64,000 nt of DNA, from the NCBI GenBank assembly GCA_030549205.1, contig JAUKTV010000016.1, positions 124,001 through 188,000 on the forward strand, in the 5' to 3' direction. The stretch is from Apiosordaria backusii (Eukaryota > Ascomycota > Sordariomycetes > Sordariales > Lasiosphaeriaceae). Made by a program: the position numbers and the translations under genes. Every line of letters starts with the position of its first letter. Position 1 is the stretch's first letter. The notes beneath the pieces were generated by a model, which was not told where the DNA came from, did not search any database, and worked only from the letters and a program-made list of their open reading frames with translations. This document shows positions 1 through 12,941 of the stretch, piece by piece.

Positions 1-1
1 A

Positions 2-1717
2 GTGGCTCCCTCCGGACTTGGCTACGAGATGGGCCAAAAGATGGGCACGGTGGAGGCAGTAAAGGAGCCCTCAACAAAAGAAGGCGGGGCCCGCCAGTAC
101 GACCCGTCATGGTGGTCTATCCCAGAGCTTGAAGCACTTGAAGTCGCTATTAGTGCGCCTCCGGCTGAAGTCAAGAAGCCCCGAAATGTTATACCGCCCA
201 CCTACTCCTCGCCAACACAGGCATCAGCCGCAAGATCTGTTGTGCCGCCAAAGAATATTCGTCGCAGCGTGTCGGGATTTGGCGTGCCAAATGGCCATGG
301 TCATAGTTACAGAGCGCCTACACCTCCTCCCCCTGATGTGTCATGGACTACAGCAGCCCTTGAACTCAGCAATTTACTGATTCCCTCTGGTCGTCAGACA
401 GACAGCTGCACTCATGAAGAGCTGGGTGCAGAGGCAACTCGGGCTCGTCGCGAGCGTCAGTTTGTCCTTGCTCAAAATGCTGGGGGCGCTGAGGTGCAGA
501 CTGTGCCTGTGGTCGTTCCTCCCCCAATGGTGGTTGAACGGCCACCCACCAGGATGTCATTGAGAGAGCGCAAGGCCAAACCATCCTATCTGGAGGAGGA
601 TGAAGATGATCACAAATCACGAAGAAAGACAGTAGCCGGACCAGCTGTGCTTGCCACCGAAAAGAAAAGACCACCACCCAGTCGGCGACTTAGTACGGCG
701 TCGACGACAGTGTCCGAAACCGTGGATTCGGTGCCGCCGCTTCCCCGACCAGCGCCGATACGTGCGAGCTCAAAGCCAGAGCATGCCAGACCTGATTCCG
801 TTGCGAGTGTTCGGACTAATGCGTCCGGCATCAATGTGAAGAAGACTCGGGCTCCAGTCAAGAAGGAGCCTGTCCCCAGAGTTCCAAGGGTACCCAAGAA
901 ACCTTCTGTTGATCCTTCTGCTCCTATTTCAGAGCCTTCAAAGCATGCTAGCGAAGCGCCGGCGGATAAGGAAGGCGGCAACGACGTCGACAAACTGGCA
1001 AAGGACATGAAGAAGATTAAGATTACCGTCGTGTCCAAAGCAGAACGTGACGCTCGCGAGCGGGAAAAGAATGCGCGAGAAAAGCTTGCCTCAGCAGACA
1101 CTATCACTGTCGCCGCGCCTCCCAAGTCGGATGAGAACAAGCCGCTGCTTTCTGTTCGGCCACCAGACAACCAAACCCTTCCCGCCACCCCAACTGACAC
1201 AGAGTCTACCTTTGTGTCCAGCCCCCCAACAGCAGAGAACTTTCTTCCTCCAGTCTTAACATCACCGGTTTACAACCAACCTTCGGAATCGCTAGCCTCC
1301 CCGCTCTACCCGCCTTCTGAAACATTTTCCAACTCAGCCATGAGCTCCGTCACTCCCACCTTCTCCAGCCCCGTCCGCGGAGCCTCCCCTCACACTGCTA
1401 CTTCAACGCCCACCCCAATGGACATGTTCATTCAGTACCAGCCTGATGGCCCGACTCCTGAGTCAAAGGTTCAACAGCAGCAGCAACCGTTGCAGTGGTT
1501 ACCTCCCAACGTGTCCACCCCATTGTCGACCATGACCCCGATGAAGAGAGGAGATTTACCCGTCTTTAGTAGCACCGGGGTGATTCCCTTTTCGCCGGGG
1601 CCGCAGCCACAGACGCCAATGTCGTCACCGCCGCCGGCCACTGGGAGGGCTGGAACGCCTGCAGTGAGGAACTCGCCGGTTAGGAACCTGATCAAGAAGA
1701 TGGAGGAGAACAAATAA
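2..1717 (+). CDS. C-terminal part of a proline/serine-rich, probably nuclear protein (Hos3-type histone deacetylase tail?), 5' truncated
   Basis: The reading frame is open from the window edge to a TAA at 1715-1717, so about 571 C-terminal residues of a longer protein are visible and the true start lies outside. The visible part is low-complexity and probably disordered. It is rich in Pro, Ser, Thr and basic clusters such as SLRERKAKPSYLEEDED, has a short Q run near residue 490, and ends in a basic helix-like tail (RNLIKKMEENK). A tryptophan-containing patch near the start (DPSWWSIPELEALEVA) and the IPFSPGPQP-type C-terminus recall the long tails of fungal Hos3/HosB class II histone deacetylases, which would deacetylate chromatin in the nucleus. 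The catalytic domain would be off the left edge, so this name is an inference from recalled resemblance. A different disordered nuclear regulator would fit equally well. Confidence 0.8.
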   Translation: MAPSGLGYEMGQKMGTVEAVKEPSTKEGGARQYDPSWWSIPELEALEVAISAPPAEVKKPRNVIPPTYSSPTQASAARSVVPPKNIRRSVSGFGVPNGHGHSYRAPTPPPPDVSWTTAALELSNLLIPSGRQTDSCTHEELGAEATRARRERQFVLAQNAGGAEVQTVPVVVPPPMVVERPPTRMSLRERKAKPSYLEEDEDDHKSRRKTVAGPAVLATEKKRPPPSRRLSTASTTVSETVDSVPPLPRPAPIRASSKPEHARPDSVASVRTNASGINVKKTRAPVKKEPVPRVPRVPKKPSVDPSAPISEPSKHASEAPADKEGGNDVDKLAKDMKKIKITVVSKAERDAREREKNAREKLASADTITVAAPPKSDENKPLLSVRPPDNQTLPATPTDTESTFVSSPPTAENFLPPVLTSPVYNQPSESLASPLYPPSETFSNSAMSSVTPTFSSPVRGASPHTATSTPTPMDMFIQYQPDGPTPESKVQQQQQPLQWLPPNVSTPLSTMTPMKRGDLPVFSSTGVIPFSPGPQPQTPMSSPPPATGRAGTPAVRNSPVRNLIKKMEENK

Positions 1718-3392
1718 TTTATGCGGTGGTGCGTGTGGGAAAGTCTGTATACAGTACCAGTCTGAAAACAAACATTGCAAGGGAGTTTGTTACGGCGAAT
1801 AGTGTCTAGAGGTTTGAGGGCTATCGGGGGACGGCATGGAAGTTTTTTATTGTTTTTGTGTTTGCTGTTTCCCCCCCTTTTTTCTTCTTCCTTCCGTTCT
1901 ATTCTACTACTCTTTTTACTACTTCACATTGCAGTGATTGTGGGTTCTTACAGTTATTTTATTCGGGTTCTTATTCAACGGCACTTTAAATAGTTTATTT
2001 AGTTTTAGTTGTAGGGGTATGTACCTTAACAAGTAAGGGGGTCTTGTAGAAAATGGTCTCGCAATACTAATGGTCCCAAGCTGTTCAGAAGTGACAATAT
2101 AATTCTCAGACTGTTTTATTTACAATACTGGATCATCGCCAATTGAGCTAGGTAAGCTGTGTAGGTGGTTGTTTACGTGTGGTAGTCTAGGGCAGGGGGG
2201 GAAAAGGGGGGAAGGAGGTGGGCTATTGCCACCTGTCTTGTGGTGGAATCAGGGGCTCAGGGGTCATGTATAAGAAGAGCGCGTCTTCATACTGCCTGCA
2301 TTTCACTCTTGAAAGTTTTTTATCGACTTTTGTTTTCTTCAAAAATACACCCCATCCATTTGCTCGCGTGCTACAGGGCGTGATTTCGGGCCCTCTGATC
2401 AGGTCAAGGCCATGTTTTTTTTCTGTGTGGGGGTTGCGAGCCCGTACTTACTGTTTTTCAATTTCTCTGCGAATAAGTGTAGTACCTAGCCTGGGTCAAA
2501 GACCTGTTGCGTAGGCTGGTTGTGGCTGTTTGTTGTGTTCAGGCGTTGTGTTTTGCCGCCATTTCAGGGGTTGACTGGCTCAGGGGTTCAGGGGGCCTTC
2601 ATGAGCTACTAATGTGACTTTCGAAGTTCGTATTATTTGTCTTTTACTTATCTACGGTACAACGTCACGTCTGTCGTACGCCTTCGTCTTTGGCACAGCT
2701 TTTCTACCATTCTTTTTGGCGGCGGTAGTTTGGCTTATTGTTTGTTGCAACACAACCTTGGTTTGGTGGCTGAAGATGATCATCTAGCCAGAAAAGCATG
2801 ATGCGGCCTAAAAACTTCATTTAATTGCAGGTGATTACTCTTTTTAAATAGAGCTGTGGATAATCCGTCGTTCAAAATGGTCTTTGAAGCAATAGAACGG
2901 ACACAGAGACTGTTGTCAAAAGGCTCTCTCACCACCACCAATCAAACCCCCCCGGGTTGTCAGCATCTACATCCATCCGATTGTCCTCTTCCTCTTTCTC
3001 TTTTTCTTTCTCTTTCTCTTTCTCTCTTTCTTTCTCCTTCTCCTTCTCCCTCTCCTCCTTCTCCCTCTCCCTCTCCTCCTCCTCCCTCTCCCTCTCCTCC
3101 CTCTCCTCCCTCTCCCTCTCCTCCCTCTCCCTCTGCCTCTCCCTCTCTGTCTCGGTCTGCCTCTCTTTCTCCTTCTCTTTCTCTTTCTCATTCTCACTCT
3201 GAATCTCCATTTTTGGCCAGTACGGCGGGTCCCGGTCTTTAAGACCGCCGTGCCAGCGTTCTGATTTTATTCCTATGGGGTCAAAGTTTTCAGAAGCAGT
3301 CAGCGGAGTCAGGTCATCCCAGAGTTTCGCTGCGACAAAAGTTCGTTAGCATGATTGGCTCTTGCTCGCTCTTGCAGAAAGGGTGATGTCGT
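1718..3392. other. Intergenic region with 3' UTR and polypyrimidine tract
   Basis: No convincing gene is seen. The first few hundred bases are T-rich and probably the 3' UTR and terminator region of the upstream gene. G-runs lie near 2195-2215. The only structured element is the CT-rich tract described separately. Confidence 0.6.
2985..3203. repeat. Polypyrimidine (CTT/CCT/TCTC) low-complexity tract
   Basis: About 220 bases are almost purely C and T on the plus strand. They start as CTTT units and become CCT and CCCTCT units before returning to CTTT. Mirror-symmetric homopurine/homopyrimidine DNA of this type can form triplex (H-DNA) and is length-unstable. All three frames on both strands are open through it, so the open frames here are repeat artefacts. 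Confidence 0.9.
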
Positions 3393-5378
3393 TCACTCAC
3401 GTGCGTCAGGGGGCTGTTCGGGATCATGCCTCTGGGCAAACTTCCACTGGTCGACACCGTAGATCCAGTTGAACTCTGCCCAAAGATTCCCCGCTTTTGC
3501 GTTCGGGTTACGTCCCGCCGCATCGTAGTCGCCTGCACGGCCGCCGTGGATGTCCCCGTGGTTCCATGTCTGAATGGCGTACCTGTATACCTCCCACCGC
3601 TGCCTGTCCAGCCGCCTCAGCTCTCGCCTCCAAGCCTTTGCAGTCTGCAGGTCGGTTGGGAGGTTGTAAAGCTGGCACACCTGCGCAAACAGGCGGACAT
3701 AGTCTTGGAACAGAGCGCGCTTGATCCTCTTGGGCCAGGGTTTGGCATCAAAGTCTTGCGGCCACTGGTGGAGCCCAAAGTTCTGCTCCGTCATCACTTT
3801 TCGGAGTTTCAACCATTCGTCCTTCCAGAGGGGCCAAGTCGCGGGGGAGTTCCTCTCGGCCCTGCTCGCGTAGTGGTGGACCATTTCGTTGATGGTCACC
3901 CACTTGTTGATGAAGTCCGCGTGGCTCTGGAGCTTGGGACGAACCTCCAGACGATCTGGACCGGGATCCGGGTCGAGTCCGGTCAAACATGCGACTGTTG
4001 CGGGGGGGGGGAAGTGGAATGTCAGCTATAAGGGCCTATTTGAATGGTGAATGGACAAGGAGTGGTGTGGGCCGTTCTTACCAATATGCTTTGCTTGCAC
4101 CACGTTTTCCAGACCATACAGTTGGTAGACGGTCTTGTCAAACAGATCTTGCCAGCTTGCCTCCTCCCCTGAGCGCTTTTCCAGGCTCCTCTTGGTGACC
4201 CCTGAGGGGAAGTCGCTAAATTTCTCGTTGAAACCCGCGCGGAGGTCCTCGGGCATCAGGCCCACGGTTGGGTCATGTTGTTGGTCATGGCGAGAACGGA
4301 CGCGTTTGTCAGCTATAATATGACAGTCGGCAAGCAGGTCTGCTCCGTGAATTATCCTGTGTATGGAAGCCACGCGCATCAAATGTTTGAGACCGATCGG
4401 CTGCTGGCACTCCATCATGGCATTGCCGTCGCGGTGTGATATGTTGGCCAAAAACTTGTCGATGTCAGCCTCAAGCCTCATGGCTGCGAAATTGCCCGTG
4501 TCGTATTTCTGCCACTGGCGTTTTCCACTTGTTACTCCCCAATGCTGGAGGAGCGTGCGGAGCCGATGGTCAACCATGTATTTGAAGCTCTGCTCCCTTG
4601 CCGTTGTGGCTCGCCATTCCCAGTAGTTCCTTTCATCGCGAAGAGTATTGACGGTCCCCTGGAGCCGCTCCGTCGCTGACATGTGCTTATTTTGGCTGAG
4701 GAACGCGCCATACGGGTGTGTCTCGTAGACGTCAAGGTCCGCTCTTAGCTGCTTAATTTCCAATTCGCACGCCTTCAGCCGTTGGGCATTCGCAACAATC
4801 TTCTCAATCTCCTTGAGTGTATCATGATCACCATCCATGTCCACTTCAGTGGCTATGTCCAGCCTCTCTTGGTGAATTCGGTTGATTTGTTGGTCGAATC
4901 GGCTTGTCCATCCGTTGTAGATCTCCTGTATAGTACGTCCCGATACCTCATCTGCGTACCAAACCCTCTGCTCAGGATCTCCGAGATTTGCAAATCTGAG
5001 GCTAAAATGCTCCGACATAGCATCTTTCGCAGCCTGTTCTACCTCTGCCAAGGCTGCTTTTACAGCCGAGACTCTCCCGATCTCGTCCAGAGGAATTTGC
5101 TCCGGCGCTCGAAAGACCGCAATGGGCCTCAGATCGCACGTGTATTCGTTGATAGGGCGGTAATGAGCCTCGTGAATAGCGGGATGGTCGATGGATAGGG
5201 TTTTTTCAAGCCTTGCGGCGATGTTCTTCCTTTGAGCAGGTGTCATACGACTTGAAACAACACCAGTACTACTCGAAGCAGCACCGGTTTGAATCCCAGG
5301 TGTACCTAGTACGGGGGACTTTTGGGCCTTTTGGGGCTTTTGGGGCTTTTGGGGCTTTTTTGGTTTCTGTTTTGGCAT
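3393..5378 (-). CDS. Unrecognised 632-residue protein, two exons
   Basis: Exons are 5378-4082 and 3994-3393. The intron (4081-3995, 87 nt) has a GTAAGA donor, a CTGAC branch site and a C-rich CAACAG acceptor. Phase 1 closes exactly and gives 632 residues. The start is the first ATG of the frame. The N-terminus is a Lys/Pro/Gln repeat (KPQ units) encoded by an imprecise CTTTTGGGG-type tandem repeat, followed by a hydrophilic, helix-rich body with likely coiled coil around residues 110-240. The C-terminal 200 residues are rich in Trp and basic residues, with W-P and W-K pairs. No signal peptide, membrane segment or known catalytic motif was recognised, so no function is given. Being lineage-restricted is plausible but untested. 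Confidence 0.75.
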
Positions 5379-8300
5379 TTTTGCGGCTGTCCTAATGGTG
5401 ATTTCGGGGTGTTAGTTTTGTCGTGGAGTTCAAGCTATTCAGCACACTGCGTGTGCGTACGGGAGTAGGGGAAAAGACACTCGAGAGGAACAAAGGTGGC
5501 CATTTTTGGAAGGGACAGGAAGAACCACATGTCAGTTTCGCCGGTTCCGGAAGCCAATGTATCATCAAAGCAACAAAGGCGGAACGGGGTTGGCGCAGAA
5601 GAAGAATACATATAGTTTATTTAGTGTACATGTCATATCATAAAACTTTTGTAAACATCTGCTTCTGCTCTCTTACAGACGGGTTTGGTGGGATCATCTC
5701 AAGGATGGTGTTCGGTTATGGGCGAGTTACCATAGGCAGTGGCTCTGAGGGCGGGTTTTGGACAGGCTTCAATGGATGACTACTTTCGAGCTTTCAGAAG
5801 ATAACAATTAACTAGTCTTTGTGGGATAGATGTTGACTTTGCTCTTTCCATTCTTTCCGGCCCCTTTCCCTCCTTTCATCTCGAATAGCAGAACCACAGT
5901 ATATGTATCAGTTCAAACGCACTCTTCACAAACGGCCCCAGTGCCCTCACTATACTAGCACCCATTGTAGTCAAGTGGTAAGGGTATCGGGGCTGTTGCG
6001 GCTCTTCACTTACCCACCACCGCATCTTCTCCCTCACTCAACCCTCAGCCTCGTCCCCAGAAAACATCGGCCCGCGCACCCTCTTTTCTCCCCACGTTTT
6101 CCCCCCTTCCGCAACAACGCCAACTCTTTCCCTTTCCCTCATCAGCATTGGCTGCTTCGAACCAAAAATCCCCAGAGAGCCCGGTGTGTGTGCAGCCGCC
6201 CCCAATACTGCATTAATGCCCTACCTTCCCTTCCCTTACATACATGCAGACATGCAGAGCTAGCAAACAAGACACACCAACAACTCAATACATGCAGCCA
6301 GTCCCCTTCCTGACCGACGGTCCGCGCCTGCATAGTACACCACTCTCTGACTTTTGCCGCAGCCTCTCAACAATCTCTGTCAATCGCAGACCGTCTCATC
6401 TTGTGACTAAAGGGAGAGTGAAAATCTCTGACCGCATTGTAAGCCTCAACGTCACCGCCACCACCATCACTGCGATTTACAGTGACACAAGCCCTACGGG
6501 ATCTTCAATCGTTTACTCAGCGGTGAGCTCATAATGGGATAGTCAAATTGAACAACTGAATGCAATGAAGCGGCGCAACTCCATATGGGCAAACCCGGAT
6601 CACTTCCCCCGGCCATGAACGGACACAGCCGCCGTGACACTAAGTAGGGTAGACTGAGTAAGGTAGGTAGTAGGAGGCTATGAGTAAGCCCGTAAGCCAG
6701 CCTACCTACCTGGTTGCATACACACACCATACCTAATTATTGCTGAATACATGTAAGGTATTCGGTGATGACCCCAATAAAGCCGGGCAGAGAGATCTTG
6801 AGGCTGAAGGCGATATCGCTTCCCCTCCCCTTCCCACCCAGCCCCAGTTCCAATTCCCACCCTCAGTCTTCCAACTCTGCTGAAGTGTTTGTTGTCCATC
6901 AATCGTTGAATAAGGTAGACTACAACATCCAATCCAACATCCCAATTCCAAAAAGATGAAATGTCATGTGAACCCTTCCCTCCCTTACATCAAGAGAGAG
7001 AAAACTGTTTGAACACGTCACGACGCAGCCGCAGCCGCAGGCGCGGGAGCATGGGCGGGTAGACTCCAGTCCCCGGCCTTCCTGAGAGATAGACGTTCAA
7101 ACCAAGAGATGGAATTACCCCTTCAAAACTTTCAAACTTGCCGTTTCCCATCCCACTCTACCTCTCCCCCATGATGTGTTGTGGTAAGCTGCTCCCACAT
7201 ACACACTCCGCTCAGAAACAGACCTATAAGAGGCTGAATGATTCACTCCCTCACCCACCCACACCAAAAGGCCCTGAAATACTGTAACAATTGAACCAAG
7301 CCCGCATGGCGAACTCATTTGCTGACTTTTCTTTTCCTTTTCCCCTCTGCCTCTGCCTCTGCCTCTGTCTGTTCACCCAAAAAGCATTGGTTGGCCCACG
7401 GTTCATGCTGTGTCACCCACTCACCCACTCACCCATTCACCAACTCACCAACATCCATACCACCCAACCCACACAACCACACCATCATCTTCCACAAACG
7501 AGCGAGAACTTTGCCCAGATATGTTGAGAAAGGGCAGTTAATCTCCGCCCGGTCTTCGGCCAGACTCTCTTCTTGATCGTGGGGGGGCATCCTAAGGTAA
7601 TTTGATGACAGAAGAAGGCTCGCAAACTGATGGAAAAAAAAACCAAATAAAACGGTAGGAGACAAAAAAAGCATAGCCACCATGCACGTTCAGAAACGTC
7701 AACGCTATAAAAATCCCGAATCATTTCTGTAGATCTTTATATTTCGTAATCTGAGTAAGCTGTAACACTTGTATTATCGATCAGGGCACTCTCGTCAAAC
7801 TCTGGGTGGTCACAAGGGAATAAGTGAAACCCTTTCACATCGACCCCACGAGAACAAATCGTATAACCATGAGGCAGATACACTTCTCTGATGTTGATCC
7901 TCCATCATACTTCGCCCTCCACAAAACCTCCTCATTTGATCGCCACAGGATGGATGGATGGATTGGTACGCCGTTACTGGCAAAAATGATGTGTGAGGTT
8001 TCATCACCAGCCTACCGCCCACCAGTTAGTCCAATTGGGTGTAATCCCCCCCCCGACCGACATTCTGGTGGGATGAGATGTTTTTCTCCCTCTTTCCTGA
8101 TACACACACACATACACTCATAGCGAATCGGCATCTTTGGAAACCCCATCAACCGGCAAATTCCCCCTCTCAAAATCCAATGAGATAAGTAGCGCATGCA
8201 GCCGCAACCTCATTGATGTTGCCTCATGGTGCCTCATGGTTCGACAATTCCCCATACAAAGCCGTTTATATCCTTGGTTGATTCGATCGATTTGTGCCCA

Positions 8301-8567
8301 CCAAAACAAAAAAAAAAAACGCAACGTTGAACAATAGCAACGCAAACCCCACAAGGATTGCGATCTCCATGATCCCGAGTCTTCCCATTGAGGCCCACGA
8401 GGCAGCCCCTCAAGGTCCTCGCTGAGGAAAAGAAAGCTGCAACAAGGCAGACCAGAGAGGAGGATTTTGCCAAAAAGAAGCCCCACGAATCATGTTGTGC
8501 CAGCATCTACCTGCATTCATTGGTTAGCAGGCAACCAATATCGGAACCCAACCCACCCTTTGCGTCA

Positions 8568-8606
<39 letters not shown>

Positions 8607-11600
8607 GCGCTGGCGCTTCGCTCACGTGTTCACGCATATATTTTCACTTTCTCTATGCATGCTGGAATTATGAGTGACGGGACCGAAGTGTGGTGATTGT
8701 AAAGTGAAAGTTGTGGAAGATGCCGTATCTCCTCCCTGCGCAAGGTATGCAACCTTGACAGGATCATGTGCTGGAAAACAATTGGCCAATACCCTTTCTC
8801 AACCGCGGACGGAAAGAAAGTGGTAAATGCTGCAGCTACCTTGCAGGTGCTTGATAACAGTTCTTGACATTTTGGCAGAAAGCAATATGTCTGCTGCCGC
8901 CGGGCGTTGGGCAGAGACTCAATCAAATCCACGATACGAGGGTGTCATCTCTCACTGTTGTCACAGCTTCAACAACAGTCAAAACTCGCCTCGCAAGCGA
9001 CAATGACTCTCCGTGATAACCCGCTGTCAGAACGGTCCAGACTCACATCTCCAGGTGGGTAATATCCAATGGAATACCTAAATCGATCAGCCGTGAGACC
9101 TTCCATTGGGCATGAGCACCAATTGCGTCAGTTGCGTCACAAACAGCAGCTTCTTCTCAGGGAACAAACTGACGGCAAGGTGCGCTGCCACCCGTGGCCG
9201 GTCTGTTGCAGGTGGTACACTTGTACGCGTCTGACTGATGGCAGGGCCATCAAGGAGGCAAAATCGCAATGCACAAGATCGTCACCTGTCACGTCTGTCA
9301 AGGCTCAGAGAGTCTTCCCAAACTATCGGGTACGGTATTCGATGCAAGACAGGGGCAGCATCCGACAATTTGGATGATCAGAGACGGTGAAGGAGACAAA
9401 ATACTCCTAGACCTCGACTATCAACGTCACCTGACAGACTGCGCATCGATGTGTGTGGCAGGACTCTGGGTATGAGGTGACCACTTCACGGGAGATCAGA
9501 CGAGACCATCCATCCACACGGAACAGCCGCGATTGCACGGCAGATCAACAGAGACCGGTTTTGATACACTTGATCTCCAGGAGCACCACCTCCCCACATT
9601 TGAGCCCAGACAAGATCGCGCATCCATCTCGCAAACGCCGAACTACGGCGATATCAGACCAGCTCGAGTATGAGTGAGAAATTTGTCGATCACTTCACCC
9701 CCGCGGGATGACACCGGCAGGAGCCGCGATGGAGGGCATCTGAGACATGGGAAAACCTCCCCGGACAGAGTTGATCTGGTTGCCTTCTTTCACCCCAGAT
9801 TCAGGCGTCAAAAAGACCCCTGGGAATCATCAGTCAGTCTGCAGTCCGCCTGGCGATATCGGGATTTTGGGTAGTGGTCTCCCCAGTGATACGGGTTTCT
9901 TCGGGCAGCAGAGACGACAGAGCGGAGCCATGTTGCGAAAGCCTTGCAAATGAAAAGGTAAACAGCACCAGTTCGCGAATGGCATCGAGGAAGAAAGCGT
10001 TGTCGGCCACGTGCTGGCATGCTGGGGTTGGTGTTGAGGCCCGATATGTTGACGAATAAACGCTTGACACAAGTCAACATCAAGAGCATGGTGAACGCTC
10101 AGTGGTCCCATATGGGGCTGGCCTGCATAGAGGAACAGTCGCTACTCCATATGCGGAGAATTGTCCTCTGCGCCAAGCTCCAAACGGCTGTCCTAACCCG
10201 AACGATGACTTGGTCGCTGCCAGCTCGCTCAACTTCAAAGCAAAGGTTGGGCTCGGCAAACCGACCATCTCGTGCCATGGCATATGCTGCCGAGAAAGTA
10301 GTCTTCGGCGACCGGAGAACCGACGCTTGGCTTGTGATGCCGTAACAACCATTGTCCGAGAAAGGCAACGCACAAGTGAGCATGGCACTAGATAGCTGGC
10401 GCTCTTTGTCTTGTTGAATCTGTTGATCTTCCAAACATCAGATTCAGCTCCCACAAGTCCCACGACAAACAGTGGGCGTTGCATCCTCAGTGGGGGACCA
10501 TGCGCCCTCATTGGTATCAGATAGCATTGGGTGGGCTGGGCATGGCTTCCTGAGGCCCTCGGAACTCGATTGGATGGTGATAGTTGCATTGCTCAGCGAA
10601 AAGTGGTGTGTTCATGAGAAAGATGTCGTTTATGGCTGCAGGCCTTCCCCACGATTTGCTCGCGGCCAATGGGGCCCGGATGGCCTATGCAAGCCTCGAT
10701 TCCCGCCCTTGTGCGTTGCCCACCCCTTCCACCACAGCTTCCATGTGTGTTGAACTTTGGGATTCTGCATGGTTGGGCACCCGCCAAAAATACCACTCAG
10801 CAGCGTGCATTGGCGCTTCAGGCGTTCTCTCCCTCTGACACAGCGGCCACAGCTGCCACGTACCGCCTGTCAGCGACCACTGTGGCTGGTAACGCCCTGC
10901 ACTTTCTGTTCCTAGGGGACGTCGCCCGTGCTGCCGTGCTCTGTTGTTGTTCAAGGATATCCCAAGAAGGTACCTAGTTTTGAGAATGCCATGATAGCCG
11001 CCATATGCATTTCTCGGATCAGCCAAGCAGATATCGCTGATAATGTTTAGAAAATAGGGGTTGTGGTCATGGCGACGTCCACGGCATCCCTTGACTAGAA
11101 GAAACCAGAAGGGTCAGGAAGCCAGCCTGTTTGCCATGAACGCTTCGCTGTCCTGTCAAGGATTCGCTGCAAGAATAGAAATTCCGAGCTCGCGCTGATT
11201 GGAAAAAGACTCCGTCTCGACATCATCGTTAGGTTGTGTTGTTGGAATGTATATGCAGTCGAAACGGTGCCGTCCTTGTCAATGGTGTAACGCAACGCAG
11301 CGTTACCTTGGGCGATTTGATGCTGTCAGGACGATAGACTTTGTGATATGCAGGATTCGCGCGTGTCCCGGCAGTGCAGTCTCGGAGATTCGCCCGTATT
11401 TCGACCGTGCCCAGTTCAATCGGCCGAAAGGCGATGATAGTGACAGCGACAGCTGATGTGAAAGCGTTGTTGCAGAGGTATCTTGTGGTTGGTTGACGGG
11501 AGGTTGGAAAAAACGCTCCGGGTGTTGCTGAGGTGTCGCTCAAGTCCGAAGAAAGTGTCAGCGTCATCCCATTGAGGTTTGGGGTCTTCCCATTCTGTCG

Positions 11601-12941
11601 GTACCTTCCCGCAGTGTCCGAAGGTCAATTTTTTAGGGGCCTTTCAAGCGTTTGGCACTGTCTCAACAGAACCCACGGTAGCTGCGTGAGTGGAATGTCC
11701 CCCGCGTTGCATCCATGGATGTTTGGTATCTCTCCCCTACCCCCACGTGGATCTCTACATGGCCGAGGACTTGAGCAACATCCCCGGACTGCATCTACAG
11801 ATTTGGTTTGCAAATTGGTGTTGGATTGAAGGGAACTAACTGTTGACGGACCTCCCACGCACCACCACCTGAGGATGGTTGGTGACTTCCCCAATAGGGA
11901 GAGACTGTGACAGACGTGACAGACTGTGACAGGTGGACCAATCGCTATAGCACTTGTATGGAGACTTTTGGACCAATGACGATAGTGTACCAGTCACAGA
12001 GCAGCTGCCACGTCCTGCATCACTGCAAGTGGCTGGTGATGAAGCACAAGTGGGCGAGACGAGGGCGATGGCATGTGCTGCCTCTACCGCAGTACATACT
12101 GCAGACCTAGCATGTGCATCTGCCCCGTCTCCGATGACCGCACTATCCAAGCAGGCCGGTCTGAGGATGATGTTCTTGCAGTCTGGGGTTACACCAGGCT
12201 CTTTTATACCTGGTATAATAGGATCCGACTTTTTAACATCACAACATCCCCCGTCCATCGACCTGAATATGACCTGTCAACCGCTAGTGAAGCATCCCAA
12301 GACACTTCACACGTCTTGACGCATTCAACGTATCAACGCATCAAGGCATCTTTGCTTCTGCTTCTGCTTGTGCGTCTACATCTGCATAATCCACCTGATT
12401 CACTACTCTGCCGCCCCGAATCTATTTGCCCATTCGACTCGTCGAGCATTCAAAGCAACCACGGCACCACAGCGCCACCACAGCGAAACGCACGACGCCA
12501 GCTCCCCGCGTTTAATGCCCGACCTAACCTTAGAAGTTACCTGACACCTGCAGACCCCGAACAACGCAGCCGCGCCTGTAACCTTGTCTCTGCACTGTCT
12601 GCAGTTGCAGCCCCGGCTCGACTCCGGCACACTATTCCGGACCCCTTCCAATCGCCCTGGCGGTCTTCAACGGCGCCGAGCTCACTGCCGCCCAATCCGC
12701 CCACCCCAAGATTTTGGCTCACTTTCTATAAGACCATCCTAGGCCCCCACCGTCCCTCCTAGCTCCGGGCCCCCCTTTTCTTCCCCACTTCATCATCAAC
12801 AATATCAACAGCAAATATAACTCGGGCATTCGTCTGAACCAAACCCCTCACCTCCTTTCTCCCTCACACTCTCACCACCTTCCTCCCCTCTCACACTACC
12901 TCACCATCCTCTCTCACACATACAAAATCCAGCCCTTCAAC
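5379..12941. other. 7.6 kb stretch without a convincing gene, upstream of the 12.9 kb gene
   Basis: Only short, overlapping open frames occur on all strands, with none showing domain-like sequence, splice-joined phase or codon bias. Base composition is ordinary, so it is not a RIP-mutated transposon. It contains a (GA)n microsatellite near 8569-8603. From about 12340 to 12941 it becomes C/A- and CT-rich, as expected for a promoter and long 5' leader of the next gene. It may hold an extended regulatory region or non-coding transcripts; neither can be shown from sequence alone. Confidence 0.55.
8569..8603. repeat. (GA)n microsatellite
   Basis: A near-perfect GA dinucleotide run of about 17 units lies within the long gene-poor stretch. 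No element borders it. Confidence 0.95.

Noticed and set aside
2856..3242. Open frames giving Ser/Pro/Phe or Glu/Arg homopolymer-like proteins
   Set aside because: They are artefacts of the polypyrimidine tract, which is open in all frames.
5960..6165. Possible Pol III gene: A-box-like TAGTCAAGTGG and a distant TTCGAACC
   Set aside because: The boxes are about 180 bp apart, no tRNA fold forms on either strand, and the flanks do not pair.
9830..10589. Overlapping open frames up to 169 codons
   Set aside because: Several frames on both strands are equally open, with no motif, no intron logic and no codon bias; chance is the simplest explanation.
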